From Synechococcus sp. RCC307 (GTDB taxonomy: Bacteria; Cyanobacteriota; Cyanobacteriia; PCC-6307; Cyanobiaceae): a stretch of DNA of 64,000 nucleotides. Shown here one piece after another: positions 32,040 to 41,924 of the stretch. Position numbers and translations under genes: made by a program. The stretch covers positions 1,607,105 through 1,671,104 of the forward strand of contig CT978603.1 of assembly GCA_000063525.1 (NCBI GenBank). Reading direction: 5' to 3'. The notes beneath the pieces are model-generated. The model had not been told where the DNA came from, made no database searches, and worked only from the letters and a program-made list of their open reading frames with translations. How positions within the stretch are numbered: position 1 is the stretch's first letter; each line of letters opens with the position of its first letter.

Positions 32040-32759
32040 TTAATGAGCTTCCTCGTGAACAGCCTCACCGATGTAGAAGGCGGCGAGGGTCGCGAAGATC
32101 AAAGCCTGAATGGCACTGGTAAACAGGCCAAGGAGCATGACCGGCAGAGGCACAAGCAAAGGCACCAAAGAAGCCAGAACGGCCACTGCCAATTCGTCGG
32201 CAAGGATGTTGCCAAACAGACGGAAGGACAGGGACAGAGGCTTGGTGAATTCTTCGATGATCTTGAACGGGAGCATGATCGGAGTCGGCTCCACGTAGTA
32301 CTCGAAGAACTTCAGACCCTTGTTGCTCAGACCGGCATAGAAGAACGCCAAGGACACCAAAAGGGCCATGGCCACGGTGGTGTTGATGTCAGCTGTGGGC
32401 GCACCAAGTTCGCCGCTAGGCAGATGAACGATGCGCCAAGGAATCAGAGCGCCACCCCAGTTGCTGACAAAAATGAACAGGAACAGGGTGCCGATGAATG
32501 GCAGCCAATCGCGGTAAACCTTTTCACCAATCTGATCACGGGCCAGATCACGCAGGTAGTCCCAGAGGAACTCCAGCAGGTTCTGCACTCCGCGCGGATC
32601 ACGCTCCATCTTGCGGGTGCCAAGGACAACCACAGCAAGAAGGGCGCCAATAACGATCCAGGAGCTGAGAAAAACCTGACCGTGAATATTCAGATTGCCG
32701 ATCTGCCAGTAGAGGTGGTGACCCACCTCGAGTTCGGCAAGGGGAAGGTGTAAAAGCAC
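32040..32759 (-). CDS. atpB: ATP synthase F0 subunit a
   Basis: The proton-channel subunit, 239 residues with several membrane helices. It begins near [20 protein letters not shown]. The essential Arg lies in [20 protein letters not shown], and [20 protein letters not shown] closes the protein. GTG 32759 is used; no ATG is available before the conserved start region. It follows atp1 by six bases. Confidence 0.95.
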   Translation of the reverse strand: MLLHLPLAELEVGHHLYWQIGNLNIHGQVFLSSWIVIGALLAVVVLGTRKMERDPRGVQNLLEFLWDYLRDLARDQIGEKVYRDWLPFIGTLFLFIFVSNWGGALIPWRIVHLPSGELGAPTADINTTVAMALLVSLAFFYAGLSNKGLKFFEYYVEPTPIMLPFKIIEEFTKPLSLSFRLFGNILADELAVAVLASLVPLLVPLPVMLLGLFTSAIQALIFATLAAFYIGEAVHEEAH

Positions 32760-32765
32760 CGGGTC

Positions 32766-33149
32766 CTAGGCGTTTGAGGGCTTGGGATTGGATCGAAGAT
32801 CCAAAGCGGTGGTGATGATCACCGCGGGTTTGTAGATCAGAAAACCGATCAGGGCTGGCAGCAGCTCAAGCAACGGCCAGCGGGTGGAGAGCAACACCAG
32901 AACAACCGGAACAAGCAATTGGGCTTTGCCCAATGACCTGCTCTGGGTTCCCAACTTCTCAACAGCACGGGAGAGAAGCAGGAGGTAGAGCCAACCAGCA
33001 ACGCAACCAACAGCCACGCTCAACACGGTGGTTCCTGAGAACCAAACCGCACTGATCAGCACAGCGAAGGCTGCCAAGACCAAGGACATCAGCAGCGACC
33101 AACGTTGAAGACGTCGGTAGTCCGCCATGGGATCAATGGTCATGGCCAA
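32766..33149 (-). CDS. atp1: ATP synthase subunit I (Atp1)
   Basis: First gene of the large atp operon, 127 residues with about four membrane helices (for example SLVLAAFAVLISAVWF and VAVGCVAGWLYLLLL). Members of this family assist assembly of the c-ring or Mg2+ uptake in other bacteria. ATG 33149 is used, with a downstream ATG (MADYRRLQRW, 33128) equally close to homologous starts. The 79 bases upstream, toward the methyltransferase gene, must hold the operon promoter. Confidence 0.85.
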   Translation of the reverse strand: MAMTIDPMADYRRLQRWSLLMSLVLAAFAVLISAVWFSGTTVLSVAVGCVAGWLYLLLLSRAVEKLGTQSRSLGKAQLLVPVVLVLLSTRWPLLELLPALIGFLIYKPAVIITTALDLRSNPKPSNA

Positions 33150-33228
33150 GGAAGCAACAACGCACCTGAGGATTGTGATCTCAAGGGTGTCGATGCCGCC
33201 AAGAGCCCGCGGAATCTATCACGTGCGT

Positions 33229-34425
33229 TCAGCGTCCCTTGGCGAGCAAAAGCACGCCTGCGGCATGCATCTCCCGGGCTGCTTTGCAACGCTGCGCCGG
33301 CGTCAGTGCCAGATCGAGGGACCCCAGGTTCTGGTCTGGATTCACCGCCTGCATCAGGGCCCACTGCTCATCGCTGAGCTGCAGTGGCGCCATGTTGCGG
33401 TCCAACAAATTTGGGCTCGGCCAGCCCCACAGACAGCCGCTGCGCGTTCCGATAGCCGCCAGGAGCTGTTGATCATCCGTCCACCCCTGGCGGGCGAGGG
33501 GCTGATTGGACAGAAAAAACTCCCAGTGGCTGATCTCGGGATCCAACGCCTCCATCAACAACCACTGCTGCTCTTGGGGCAACGCCTGGGCGCGCTCGAG
33601 CAGTTCACCCTGCAGCAAACGTTCCAGTTGCCACTGCTCTGGATTGCTGAAACCAAGGAAATGCAAATCAGCGGCGGCAACGAAATCCCACAGCCGGCGC
33701 AGGTCGTAGCTGGTCTCCTGCGGATGCAAGTACATGTCCGCGAAGTTGGGGTCATGGGCGGTATCGATGGCCCAACGGGATTCATGGCGTTGGCGCAGGC
33801 GGTTCTCTTCAGGCAGCTCGCGCAACAGGGCCCGTCCCAAGCGCAGCCCCTCTTCGCCATAGCCAGCACCAAGCAAGCCCAAGGCGCGCTGCACCCGGTG
33901 GATCTCCCAGCGGCCGGCATCGGCATACAGAAATAGATGCAAGATGCCGCCAGGTGCCAGCAACGGCGCCAAGGCCTTCAATCCAGCCTGGGGATTGTCG
34001 AGGTGATGCAGCACCCCAACGCTGTTGATGTGATCAAAGGGGCCTTCACCTGCCAGGTCCAACAGGCTGCGCTGTTGAAAACGCACCGTGGCCTGCTCGA
34101 TCGCGCCTGAGCGCTGGCACCGCTCTTGGGCCATGGCCAGGGTCCCGGCACTGATATCAACGGCCAAAATCTCGGCACCTGGATTGAGGTGGGCGAGGTA
34201 ATCCGTGCTGACCCCTGTTCCACAGCCCGCATCGAGGATCCGCAGGGTTGGGCGCTGGGGAGGCAACACACCAGCACACGAGCTGTGGGCATCCGCGTGG
34301 CTCCAGCGCCAGTTGTACCCAGGCGGTGGACCGTCTTGGATCGGATCAGCGGGGTAGGGGAAACGGTCGTAAAAGGCACTCACCACGGGGGTGGCGGAAT
34401 CCGTGGGGCGGGGGCCTGGAGTCAA
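33229..34425 (-). CDS. Class I SAM-dependent methyltransferase with C-terminal extension
   Basis: A 398-residue protein. The methyltransferase domain has motif I ILDAGCGTGVSTDYLA, LAVDISAGTLAMAQERC, and GPFDHINSVGVLHHLDNPQA. The C-terminal half (from about residue 230) contains DLHFLGFSNPEQWQLERLL and CLWGWPSPNLLDRNMAPLQL, a domain that also follows bacterial methyltransferases acting on unknown substrates. An N-terminal YDRFPYP motif is typical of this group. It is transcribed away from apcE, with 154 bases between the two starts. Confidence 0.85.
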   Translation of the reverse strand: MTPGPRPTDSATPVVSAFYDRFPYPADPIQDGPPPGYNWRWSHADAHSSCAGVLPPQRPTLRILDAGCGTGVSTDYLAHLNPGAEILAVDISAGTLAMAQERCQRSGAIEQATVRFQQRSLLDLAGEGPFDHINSVGVLHHLDNPQAGLKALAPLLAPGGILHLFLYADAGRWEIHRVQRALGLLGAGYGEEGLRLGRALLRELPEENRLRQRHESRWAIDTAHDPNFADMYLHPQETSYDLRRLWDFVAAADLHFLGFSNPEQWQLERLLQGELLERAQALPQEQQWLLMEALDPEISHWEFFLSNQPLARQGWTDDQQLLAAIGTRSGCLWGWPSPNLLDRNMAPLQLSDEQWALMQAVNPDQNLGSLDLALTPAQRCKAAREMHAAGVLLLAKGR

Positions 34426-34508
34426 CAGCCTGAAATGGGGCGCTCGGTGAGCCTCTCATCGCCGCCCCATCGACTGGATCAAGGCTGCAAACATTTGTTC
34501 ATGCAGCC

Positions 34509-34565
34509 GGCAACGCCTGCGAGCTCAGCCGTAATCTGCACGGGCCCCGGCCGTGGCCGGTTGCC
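34509..34565 (+). promoter_or_regulatory. Structured leader of apcE
   Basis: Two nested inverted repeats just above the apcE ribosome-binding site: GGCAAC (34509) pairs with GTTGCC (ending 34565), and inside it CCGGCC-GT-GGCCGG (34547-34560). The following GAGGAG lies eight bases before the apcE ATG. The stem may shape translation or mRNA stability; that is inferred from position only. Confidence 0.45.
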
Positions 34566-34579
34566 AGAGGAGCTTTTAA

Positions 34580-37441
34580 ATGTCTGTGACCGCGAGTAGT
34601 GGCAGCCCAAGGGTCAGCCCCCAGCTGTACGACACCCTGCCCCTCTCGAGCGTCCGTCAGGCCGAGCAACAGGACCGCTTCCCCGACCGAGGGGAGCTGG
34701 ACAACCTGATCAATTTTTTCCAAAGCGGCCAAAGCCGTGTTCAGGCCTCCAGGGTTCTGAGTGCCAACGCTCAGCTGATCGTGGCCCGCGCCGCCAACCG
34801 CATCTTTGTGGGTGGCACGCCGCTCTCGTTCCTCGATGAGCCCCTTGCTCCGGCCACCAGCCAACGGGGTGAAGATCGCCTCGCTGCCGACCAGCAAGCG
34901 TTTGCGAGCTCCGTTGAAACCTTTGTCCAAGGCAGCGGCGGTGGCGGCTTCCTCGGCCGCATCCGCGAAGGCTTTTCCACCCCAGCCGACGTCCGCATCC
35001 TGATTCCGGCGGGTTTCACCCCCATCAACATTTCCCGTTACGGCAACGAACGGATGCGCAAATCCGTGCGCGACCTGGGCTGGTTCGTGCGCTACGTGGG
35101 CTACGCCTTGGTGGCAGGCGATCCGAGCATCCTGCGCGTCAACGCCAGGGGGCTGCGGGACATCCTTGAGAAGGGCTGCTCCCTGCCGGCCACCAACCTG
35201 GCTCTTCAGGAAATGCGCGCCGCTGCAGCGGCTCTTTTCGAGGTTGACAGCGAGGAGCGCAACCTGGTGATTGCCTGCTTCAACGTGCTGATTGAGGAGC
35301 TCGCTGTGGCGACCCCATCAGCCCGGCAGCGTCCTGGCAATCCGCAGCAACAGGGTCTGCAACTGCCTGCCATCTATGCCTTGGCAGCTGAGGGGCCCCA
35401 ACGCTTTGTGATCAAGCCCAACCTTTCCGGTGTGGAGAAGGCCGAGATCATTCGTGCCGCCTACCGCCAGGTGTTCCAGCGCGACATTGCCAAGGCCTAT
35501 TCACAGGCTCCCTGCCCAGTGGAGGCCTCCCAGGTAGCCCAGGGCCAAATCTCAATGCGCGAGTTCATTCGTGCTCTTGGCCGCAGCAAGGAGTACCGCC
35601 AGCAATTCTTCAGCCGTTTTGCCAATACCCGCGCTGTTGAGCTGGCCTTCCGCCATTTCCTGGGTCGCGGCGTCAGCTCCCTTGAGGAGTTCCGCAAGTA
35701 TTTCTCGATCGTGAGCGCGCAGGGCCTCAATGGCCTGGTGGATTCCCTGGTGAACTCCATGGAATACGCCCGCGTCTTTGGCGAGGAAACCGTTCCCTAC
35801 CTGCGGGATCTGGGCGAAGAGGCTCAAGAGAGTGCTGGTTGGGGTTCCAACCGCAAGCTGTTCCGCTTCAGCGCACCGTTTGATGGGGCGCCCCAGTACC
35901 TCACCCTTTACGCCTCCTATCGCCAGCCCCTGGCTGACCAACACGCCTATGGCGGCGGCAACGATCCGCTCGCACTGGGCTACGGCGCCATCTTCCCCTC
36001 GCCCACCGCCTCGGTGAGGACTCGCCCAGCTCCCTATGGCTACAGCGCCCGTCGCTTGATGGTGGGCAACGGCCTGAACCCTTCGGGCCAAATTAATGGC
36101 CCCACCTTCAACTCGACGAAGCCCCGCAAGGTTGGACCGAGGGTGGTGTCCATGCCCGCCACAGCCAATGAAGGCCGGCGCCCTGAGGTCAACGAAGCCG
36201 CCAAAACCGTTCAAGCCGTGATCCGCGCGGCCTACACGCAAATCATTGGCAACAGCGGTTATGCCGGCGAACAGCAGCTTTCAGCCGAATCGCGCCTTGC
36301 CAACGGCGAAATCTGCTTGAAGGAGTTCATCCGGCAGCTCGCCCGCTCCAAAGCCTTCCAAAAGCGCTACTGGGATGGTCTGTACATCACCAAAGCCATC
36401 GAGGTGATGCACCGGCGCCTGCTGGGACGCCCCACCTTTGGCCGCTGGGAAATTGACTCCTATTTCGACACCGCAGCACGGAAAGGCTTCTTTGGTGTGG
36501 TGGATGCCCTGATCGACAGCGAGGAATACCAAACTGCCTTTGGCGATAACACCGTTCCCTTTGAACGGTTCATCACAGCGTTTGACCTCAATAGCCGCAG
36601 GGTCCCCTCCTTCCGGCCAACCCTGGATACGTCGAAGCTTCCTGCCCAGGTGGGCCGGCCCAGCGTCTCCAGACCCGAGCCAACAGCCAAAACCGAACTG
36701 CGGACGCCCGGCAGCACCGTTCAACGCAACCTCAAGAGCCCAACCGGCAGCTCAAACCCTGGCTTCTCAGGCTTCAAAGCTGCTCGTCCAAGCTTCAGCA
36801 ATCGACTCAGCCGATTCCAGAGCAAGCCGGCAGCTGGAGCTGACACCGGACTGAAAGCTCCCACCAGCGCAGCCAACATGCTGGCGCTGATGAGCGGCGC
36901 TGATCCCAAAGCGCTCAGGGCTGGTTCCGCTGAGCTGCCAGCTCCTCGCGCCCTGGTGGATGACCCCACAGAAAGCGAGCTGCAGGAAATCATTGCGGCC
37001 ACGTATCAGCAGCTGATTGACCGGGTGCCCTTTGATTCCGAGCGTCTCAATGAGGCCGAAGCCCAATTGCGTTCTGGGTCAACTGGAGTGATCGACTTCG
37101 TCTCCCAGGTCGCCGCTAGCGATCTGTTCCAATCTCGCCTGCACGCTTTGCCTCCTCTACAGGCAGCAGCGGCAGCCCACCTGGCATTGCTGGGTCGTGC
37201 TCCATTGCCGGAGGAGATCAGCGGTTTCCTGACCAATCGCGCCGAGAACGGCCAACAACAAGCTGTTGCTGATCTGATTGATTCAGAGACCTACAACAAC
37301 AACTTCGGTCGCAAGATCGTGCCGAGCCCCATCGGCGTGAAAAGCCAAGCTGGCGTGCCCTTGGTCAGCCTGACCCAGACCGCGCGCATGGCCCAAGGCA
37401 ATGCTGGCCTCAACCCAACTCCGAGTGACGCGGCTATTTGA
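34580..37441 (+). CDS. apcE: Phycobilisome core-membrane linker ApcE (LCM)
   Basis: The terminal energy emitter and scaffold of the phycobilisome core, 953 residues. Residues 20-240 form the phycobiliprotein-like domain, with the chromophore Cys in ILEKGCSLPATNLALQ (about Cys200) and a non-conserved PB-loop segment around LAPATSQRGEDRLAADQQAF. Three linker REP domains follow: the first two are clear (IIRAAYRQVFQRDIAKAYSQ and VIRAAYTQIIGNSG), and the third is shorter and more diverged (IIAATYQQLIDRVPFDSERL). Three REPs fit a tricylindrical core. A good ribosome-binding site (GAGGAG) precedes ATG. Confidence 0.97.
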   Translation: MSVTASSGSPRVSPQLYDTLPLSSVRQAEQQDRFPDRGELDNLINFFQSGQSRVQASRVLSANAQLIVARAANRIFVGGTPLSFLDEPLAPATSQRGEDRLAADQQAFASSVETFVQGSGGGGFLGRIREGFSTPADVRILIPAGFTPINISRYGNERMRKSVRDLGWFVRYVGYALVAGDPSILRVNARGLRDILEKGCSLPATNLALQEMRAAAAALFEVDSEERNLVIACFNVLIEELAVATPSARQRPGNPQQQGLQLPAIYALAAEGPQRFVIKPNLSGVEKAEIIRAAYRQVFQRDIAKAYSQAPCPVEASQVAQGQISMREFIRALGRSKEYRQQFFSRFANTRAVELAFRHFLGRGVSSLEEFRKYFSIVSAQGLNGLVDSLVNSMEYARVFGEETVPYLRDLGEEAQESAGWGSNRKLFRFSAPFDGAPQYLTLYASYRQPLADQHAYGGGNDPLALGYGAIFPSPTASVRTRPAPYGYSARRLMVGNGLNPSGQINGPTFNSTKPRKVGPRVVSMPATANEGRRPEVNEAAKTVQAVIRAAYTQIIGNSGYAGEQQLSAESRLANGEICLKEFIRQLARSKAFQKRYWDGLYITKAIEVMHRRLLGRPTFGRWEIDSYFDTAARKGFFGVVDALIDSEEYQTAFGDNTVPFERFITAFDLNSRRVPSFRPTLDTSKLPAQVGRPSVSRPEPTAKTELRTPGSTVQRNLKSPTGSSNPGFSGFKAARPSFSNRLSRFQSKPAAGADTGLKAPTSAANMLALMSGADPKALRAGSAELPAPRALVDDPTESELQEIIAATYQQLIDRVPFDSERLNEAEAQLRSGSTGVIDFVSQVAASDLFQSRLHALPPLQAAAAAHLALLGRAPLPEEISGFLTNRAENGQQQAVADLIDSETYNNNFGRKIVPSPIGVKSQAGVPLVSLTQTARMAQGNAGLNPTPSDAAI

Positions 37442-37798
37442 TCCAGCCACTTCTGGTGCATTCCTGAAGAGGAAAATCACGCAAACCCATTGGCGCGCCC
37501 TTAATCGACGCCCGTTAATCACATTTTCTAGCCATACAATGGCCTTTTAAGCAAAATAATTTTCTTGAACGGTTGTTAACAACAACTCCGTCGAAACACC
37601 TGTTCTGCAAAGGGTTTCTTGAAATAGCGCAGGGGTAAAGAACTGTTACTGCAGCTCAGGGGGCACGAGGGCTCTGCCACAGAATGGCCGAGCGATCAGC
37701 CAAACTGATCCAGCCAACGGGCCTGTCCCCGCGGCAAAACGTACCCAAGAATCCCCGGTCACCTCTCTGGCGGCCGCCTGTCCTCGAGGCCGAACTGC
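37442..37798 (+). promoter_or_regulatory. apcA promoter and long leader region
   Basis: A 357-base gap without a gene. It is AT-rich in its first half, with a candidate -10 box TACAAT at 37535-37540 and a perfect 12-bp palindrome GTTGTTAACAAC at 37572-37583. The second half is GC-rich and would be a leader of roughly 250 bases if the box is used. A strong, separate apcABC promoter is usual in cyanobacteria; the exact start site here is inferred. Confidence 0.5.
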
Positions 37799-38284
37799 AT
37801 GAGCATCGTCTCCAACTCGATCATCAACGCTGACGCCGAGGCTCGTTATCTCAGCCCTGGCGAGCTTGATCAGATCAAGGCCTTCGCTACTGGCGGGCAA
37901 CGCCGTCTGCGCGTGGCCCAAATCCTCTCCGAGGGCCGCGAGCGCATCGTCAAACAAGCCGGCAGCGCGCTGTTCCAGCGCCGCCCTGATGTTGTCTCCC
38001 CAGGTGGCAACGCCTACGGCGACGAGATGACCGCCACCTGCCTGCGCGACATGGATTACTACCTGCGCCTGGTGACTTATGGCGTGGTCGCTGGCGACAT
38101 CACCCCGATCGAGGAGATCGGCGTGATCGGCGCCAAAGAGCTCTACCGCTCCCTCGGCACCAACCTCGAGGCCATGGCCCTCTCGGTGCGCGAGATGAAG
38201 AACGTTGCCATGGGTCTGCTGAGCGGCGAAGACGCCGAGGAAGCAGGCTTCTACTTCGACTATGTGATCGGCGCCCTCTCCTGA
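37799..38284 (+). CDS. apcA: Allophycocyanin alpha subunit
   Basis: A 161-residue core phycobiliprotein that binds phycocyanobilin at Cys81 ([14 protein letters not shown]). It starts [20 protein letters not shown] and ends [14 protein letters not shown]. It pairs with ApcB into the allophycocyanin monomer that passes energy to chlorophyll. It is first in the apcA-apcB-apcC operon, 39 bases ahead of apcB. Confidence 0.98.
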   Translation: MSIVSNSIINADAEARYLSPGELDQIKAFATGGQRRLRVAQILSEGRERIVKQAGSALFQRRPDVVSPGGNAYGDEMTATCLRDMDYYLRLVTYGVVAGDITPIEEIGVIGAKELYRSLGTNLEAMALSVREMKNVAMGLLSGEDAEEAGFYFDYVIGALS

Positions 38285-38323
38285 GGCCCGAACAGAACCC
38301 ACTCACTTCACCCTCAGGAATCC

Positions 38324-38812
38324 ATGCAAGACGCGATCACCAACGTCATCAATCAGTCCGACGTTCAGGGCCTCTACCTGGACACCAACTCGATGGGCCG
38401 TCTGGAGCAGTATTTCGCCAGTGGCGAACTGCGGGTCCGCGCCGCTGCCACCATCAGCGCCAACGCCTCCAACATCATTCGTGATGCCGTTGCCAAGGCG
38501 CTGCTCTACTCCGACATCACCCGCCCCGGCGGGAACATGTACACCACCCGTCGCTATGCAGCTTGCATCCGCGACATGGACTACTACCTGCGGTATTCCA
38601 CCTACGCCATGCTGGCCGGCGACACCTCCATCCTTGATGAGCGTGTGCTGAATGGCCTCAAGGAGACCTACAACTCCCTGGGCGTGCCCATCGGTGCCAC
38701 CGTTCAAGCCATCCAGGCCATGAAGGAAGCCACCGCCGCTCTGGTTGGTGCTGATGCCGGTCGCGAAATGGCCGTCTACTTCGACTACATCTGCTCAGGC
38801 CTCGGCAACTGA
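38324..38812 (+). CDS. apcB: Allophycocyanin beta subunit
   Basis: A 162-residue subunit with chromophore Cys81 ([16 protein letters not shown]) and the Asn at position 71 (GGNMYTT) that is methylated in beta-type phycobiliproteins. It begins [20 protein letters not shown] and ends [13 protein letters not shown]. Confidence 0.98.
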   Translation: MQDAITNVINQSDVQGLYLDTNSMGRLEQYFASGELRVRAAATISANASNIIRDAVAKALLYSDITRPGGNMYTTRRYAACIRDMDYYLRYSTYAMLAGDTSILDERVLNGLKETYNSLGVPIGATVQAIQAMKEATAALVGADAGREMAVYFDYICSGLGN

Positions 38813-38843
38813 GCCAGGAGCTCCCCTCCCACTACGGAGCCCC

Positions 38844-39044
38844 ATGCGCCTCTTCAAAGTCACCGCCTGCATCCCCAGTCCGGAGAAAATCCAGACTCAA
38901 CGGGAGATCCAGAACACCTTCTTTACCAAGTGGGTGCCCTATGAGAGCTGGTTCGCTGAGCAGCAGCGGATCATGAAACAAGGCGGAAAAATCATCAAAG
39001 TTGAGCTGGTCACCGGTCGCCGGCAAGCCAACGTTGGCAATTGA
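38844..39044 (+). CDS. apcC: Phycobilisome small core linker (LC 7.8)
   Basis: A 66-residue linker capping allophycocyanin trimers: MRLFKVTACIPSPEKIQTQR, WVPYESWFAEQQRIMKQGGK, with the CpcD-like fold. It starts 31 bases after apcB and is followed by a terminator that closes the operon. Confidence 0.97.
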   Translation: MRLFKVTACIPSPEKIQTQREIQNTFFTKWVPYESWFAEQQRIMKQGGKIIKVELVTGRRQANVGN

Positions 39045-39068
39045 CTGTTGATCGCTCGAAAGTCCTGC

Positions 39069-39095
39069 GCCCGGCCCAGTGCCGGGCTTTTTTTT
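39069..39095 (+). terminator. Intrinsic terminator of apcA-apcB-apcC
   Basis: Stem GCCCGGC/GCCGGGC with loop CCAGT, followed by eight T. It lies 24 bases beyond the apcC stop. Confidence 0.9.
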
Positions 39096-39156
39096 GTCCT
39101 TGCCCAGGTGCCTGTCCAGCCGCCACACGGCTCAATAGGCCATTAGGAGACTTGGC

Positions 39157-40308
39157 ATGGCCCGGGGGACCCAGGGGCTCCTGACCCTTCCCATCAACCT
39201 CTGGCCCGCGGAAACCAGACTGCTGCTGGGCCTGATTGCCACTTGGAGTGTGTTCGGCCTGCTGGTGCTGGCCTCCGCCAGTTGGTGGGTGTCGCAGCAG
39301 GAACTCGGCGATGCCCTCTACACGATCAAACGGCAACTGATCTGGATGCTGGCCGGCTGGGCCCTGTTTTCCGTTGTGGTGCGCACGCCTTTGAAACGCT
39401 GGCTGCAGCTGGCCGCCCCAGCCCTCTTGATCGGCACCGGACTGGTTGCCCTCACCTTGATCATCGGCACCACCGTGAATGGGGCCAGCCGTTGGTTGGT
39501 GTTAGGGCCGATTCAGCTCCAGCCCACTGAACTCATCAAGCCCTTCATCGTCTTGCAAGGGGCGGTGTTGTTCTCCCAGTGGCGGCGTCTGGCCTTGGAT
39601 CAGCGGGTGCTGTGGATGGCGATTCTTGGCGGCATCATCCTGTTGATCCTCAAGCAACCCAACCTCAGCACGGCCTCGCTCACCGGACTGGTTCTTTGGC
39701 TCATGGCCCTGGCATCGGGGCTTCCCTTGCACTGGCTGGTGGGCATTGCAGGGCTCGGGCTCACGGCCGGCACCACCAGCATCTTGATCAATGACTACCA
39801 GCGGTTGCGGGTCACCTCGTTCCTTGATCCCTGGCAAGACCCGCTAGGCAACGGCTACCAGCTAGTGCAAAGCCTGCTGGCCATCGGTTCAGGCGGATTG
39901 AGCGGCAGTGGCTACGGGCTGAGCACTCAAAAGCTGATGTACCTGCCGATTCAAACCACCGATTTCATCTTTGCCGTTTACGCCGAGGAATTTGGCTTTG
40001 TGGGCTCAGTGGTGGTGCTGCTGTTTTTGGCTGTCTTTGCCCTGATGGGCTTGCGGGTGGCGCTGCGATCCAGGGGCAACCAGTTGCGCCTTGTCGCGAT
40101 TGGCTGCACCACGATCTTGGTGGGCCAGTCGATAATGAACATCGCTGTGGCCAGCGGCGCCATGCCCACCACCGGCCTGCCCCTGCCGCTGGTCAGCTAT
40201 GGCGGCAATTCACTGTTGGCCAGCCTGTTCATTGCCGGTCTGCTTGTTCGATGTTCGCTGGAATCCGCCGATCCTCTCTCGCTCTCCTCGCGGCCGTCGC
40301 GCTCCTAA
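39157..40308 (+). CDS. ftsW: FtsW/RodA/SpoVE-family peptidoglycan glycosyltransferase
   Basis: A SEDS-family membrane enzyme of 383 residues with about ten helices. Family signatures are NGASRWLVLGPIQLQPTELI, GGGLSGSGYG in the form GSGGLSGSGYGLS, IFAVYAEEFGFVGS, and the C-terminal TTGLPLPLVSYGGNSLLASL. SEDS proteins polymerise lipid II at the septum or side wall. It is assigned to FtsW rather than RodA on general resemblance. The next gene, a lytic transglycosylase, overlaps its end by 58 bases. Confidence 0.9.
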   Translation: MARGTQGLLTLPINLWPAETRLLLGLIATWSVFGLLVLASASWWVSQQELGDALYTIKRQLIWMLAGWALFSVVVRTPLKRWLQLAAPALLIGTGLVALTLIIGTTVNGASRWLVLGPIQLQPTELIKPFIVLQGAVLFSQWRRLALDQRVLWMAILGGIILLILKQPNLSTASLTGLVLWLMALASGLPLHWLVGIAGLGLTAGTTSILINDYQRLRVTSFLDPWQDPLGNGYQLVQSLLAIGSGGLSGSGYGLSTQKLMYLPIQTTDFIFAVYAEEFGFVGSVVVLLFLAVFALMGLRVALRSRGNQLRLVAIGCTTILVGQSIMNIAVASGAMPTTGLPLPLVSYGGNSLLASLFIAGLLVRCSLESADPLSLSSRPSRS

Positions 40309-41201
40309 CGGCCTGCGGCGCGGGACGACAAAGCGAAGCGATTAGCCAGGAGCCTCCGGCTCCCCAATACCCAGCTGGTGTGGCGGCTCCCAACGGCCGC
40401 AGCTACCCGAGCGTGCCCAAGGCCGCGGTGCCGCTGGCTCAGCAGCTCAATCGCGTCGAAAACCAGCTGGCTGGGATGAACCCCAGTGATGCGAGCTTCG
40501 CGTCCTTGGCCCACCGCCAGCAGGTGCTTTACCGGCAGTGGTCACACCACCCGGACTGGGATGCCGCGGTCCTGCAGCAACTCAACCCTGAGCTGCGTTC
40601 GGTAGCCCAACGCCAGGTGCAGGCCAGGCGCGAGTTTTTAGCCATGCACCGCAATAGCCCAGCCCCGGCCCAACTGCCGGCCTGGCGCATCAGCCCACCG
40701 ATTAGCGCCGATGCCCTGCTGAAGCACTACAAGCAAGCGGAACAAGACACCGGCATCGACTGGGCCACCCTGGCCGCCATCAACCTGGTGGAAACCGGCA
40801 TGGGCCGCTTGCAAGGCCTCTCGGTCGCTGGGGCCCGCGGACCCATGCAGTTTTTGCCCAGCACCTGGGCAGAGCCCGGCATCGGTGCTGGCTCGATTGA
40901 TGATCCCGCTGATGCCATCGCGGCAGCGGCCCGTTACTTGGTGCGCCGAGGTGGACCGGAGAACATGCCCCAGGCGATCTGGGGATACAACAACAGCTGG
41001 AACTACGTGCGCGCGGTGCAGACCTACGCGGATTTGATGCGGGAAGACCCCAAGCGCCTGGCCCAATTCCACCAATGGCAAATCCACTACGCCTCGCCCA
41101 ACGGAGACCTTTGGTTGCCCGAGGGGTATGAGCGTCAGCAACCGATTCCCGTTGAGGCCTATCTGCAGCAAGCCCCGTGGAGTGCCCCTCCTGCTCGATA
41201 G
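40251..41201 (+). CDS. Lytic transglycosylase (SLT-like) lipoprotein
   Basis: A 316-residue protein with a lipoprotein-type signal (RRSSLALLAAVALLTACGAG; the Cys would be lipidated), a linker rich in Pro/Ala/Gln, and a catalytic lysozyme-like domain near residues 145-260: ATLAAINLVETGMGRL (catalytic Glu), ARGPMQFLPSTW, DPADAIAAAARYLVRRGG, and IWGYNNSWNYVRAVQTYA. It would cleave glycan strands. The 58-base overlap with the FtsW-like gene places synthesis and cleavage in one unit. Confidence 0.88.
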   Translation: MFAGIRRSSLALLAAVALLTACGAGRQSEAISQEPPAPQYPAGVAAPNGRSYPSVPKAAVPLAQQLNRVENQLAGMNPSDASFASLAHRQQVLYRQWSHHPDWDAAVLQQLNPELRSVAQRQVQARREFLAMHRNSPAPAQLPAWRISPPISADALLKHYKQAEQDTGIDWATLAAINLVETGMGRLQGLSVAGARGPMQFLPSTWAEPGIGAGSIDDPADAIAAAARYLVRRGGPENMPQAIWGYNNSWNYVRAVQTYADLMREDPKRLAQFHQWQIHYASPNGDLWLPEGYERQQPIPVEAYLQQAPWSAPPAR

Positions 41202-41207
41202 GGTGCT

Positions 41208-41924
41208 TTGGTGAGCCTTTCTTTTTCGCTTGCCGACCTGGCCCAAGCCAGCGAACAGCTGCTTCGCAGCGGCTTGGAACATCCCACGCCCCTCACCTTG
41301 GTGCTGGTGTTCGCCGGCGGCTTGCTCACCAGCCTTGGTCCCTGCAGTTTGTCGCTGCTGCCGGTGAGCGTGGCCTACCTGGCCGGTTTTGGAGAGGGCC
41401 CAGCCTGGCAGCGGAGCGCAGGCTTTTGCTCAGGGGTGGTGGGGGCCCTGGTGATCTTGGGCACCGCCAGCGCCATGCTCGGCCGCCTCTACGGGCAAAC
41501 ACCCGAAGCGATTTCCGTGGCGGTCGCCATCTTGGCGGTGCTGATGGGGCTGAATTTGCTTGGGCTCCTGCCCTTACGGCTGCCTTCCGGGCCCGACCCT
41601 GAGCGCTGGCGCCGGTTTGCACCAGCTGGCTTCGGTCCACCGGCCGCTGGTTTGGCCTTTGGCCTGGCGGCCTCCCCTTGCACCACTCCGGTGCTTGCTG
41701 TGCTGTTGGCGTGGATTTCGCAAAGCGGCAAACCTTTGGTGGGCATGGTGTTGCTCAGCTGCTTTGGGGCCGGGCAGGTGTTGCCCCTGCTGCTGGCCGG
41801 CAGCCTGGCGGCTTCGATTCCCAAGCTGCTGGCGCTGCGCGCAGTGAGCCAATGGATTCCTCCGATTAGCGGCGCTGTTTTGGTGGTCATCGGCGGCCTC
41901 AGCCTGGTCTCGCGCCTGACATGA
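41208..41924 (+). CDS. ccdA: Cytochrome c biogenesis protein CcdA
   Basis: A membrane protein of 238 residues with about six helices that passes reducing power across the membrane for apocytochrome c. The conserved Cys-Pro sites are in [19 protein letters not shown] and [16 protein letters not shown], one in each half of the inverted repeat. It overlaps the ccsB start by four bases (ATGA), giving the System II pair. Confidence 0.92.
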   Translation: MVSLSFSLADLAQASEQLLRSGLEHPTPLTLVLVFAGGLLTSLGPCSLSLLPVSVAYLAGFGEGPAWQRSAGFCSGVVGALVILGTASAMLGRLYGQTPEAISVAVAILAVLMGLNLLGLLPLRLPSGPDPERWRRFAPAGFGPPAAGLAFGLAASPCTTPVLAVLLAWISQSGKPLVGMVLLSCFGAGQVLPLLLAGSLAASIPKLLALRAVSQWIPPISGAVLVVIGGLSLVSRLT

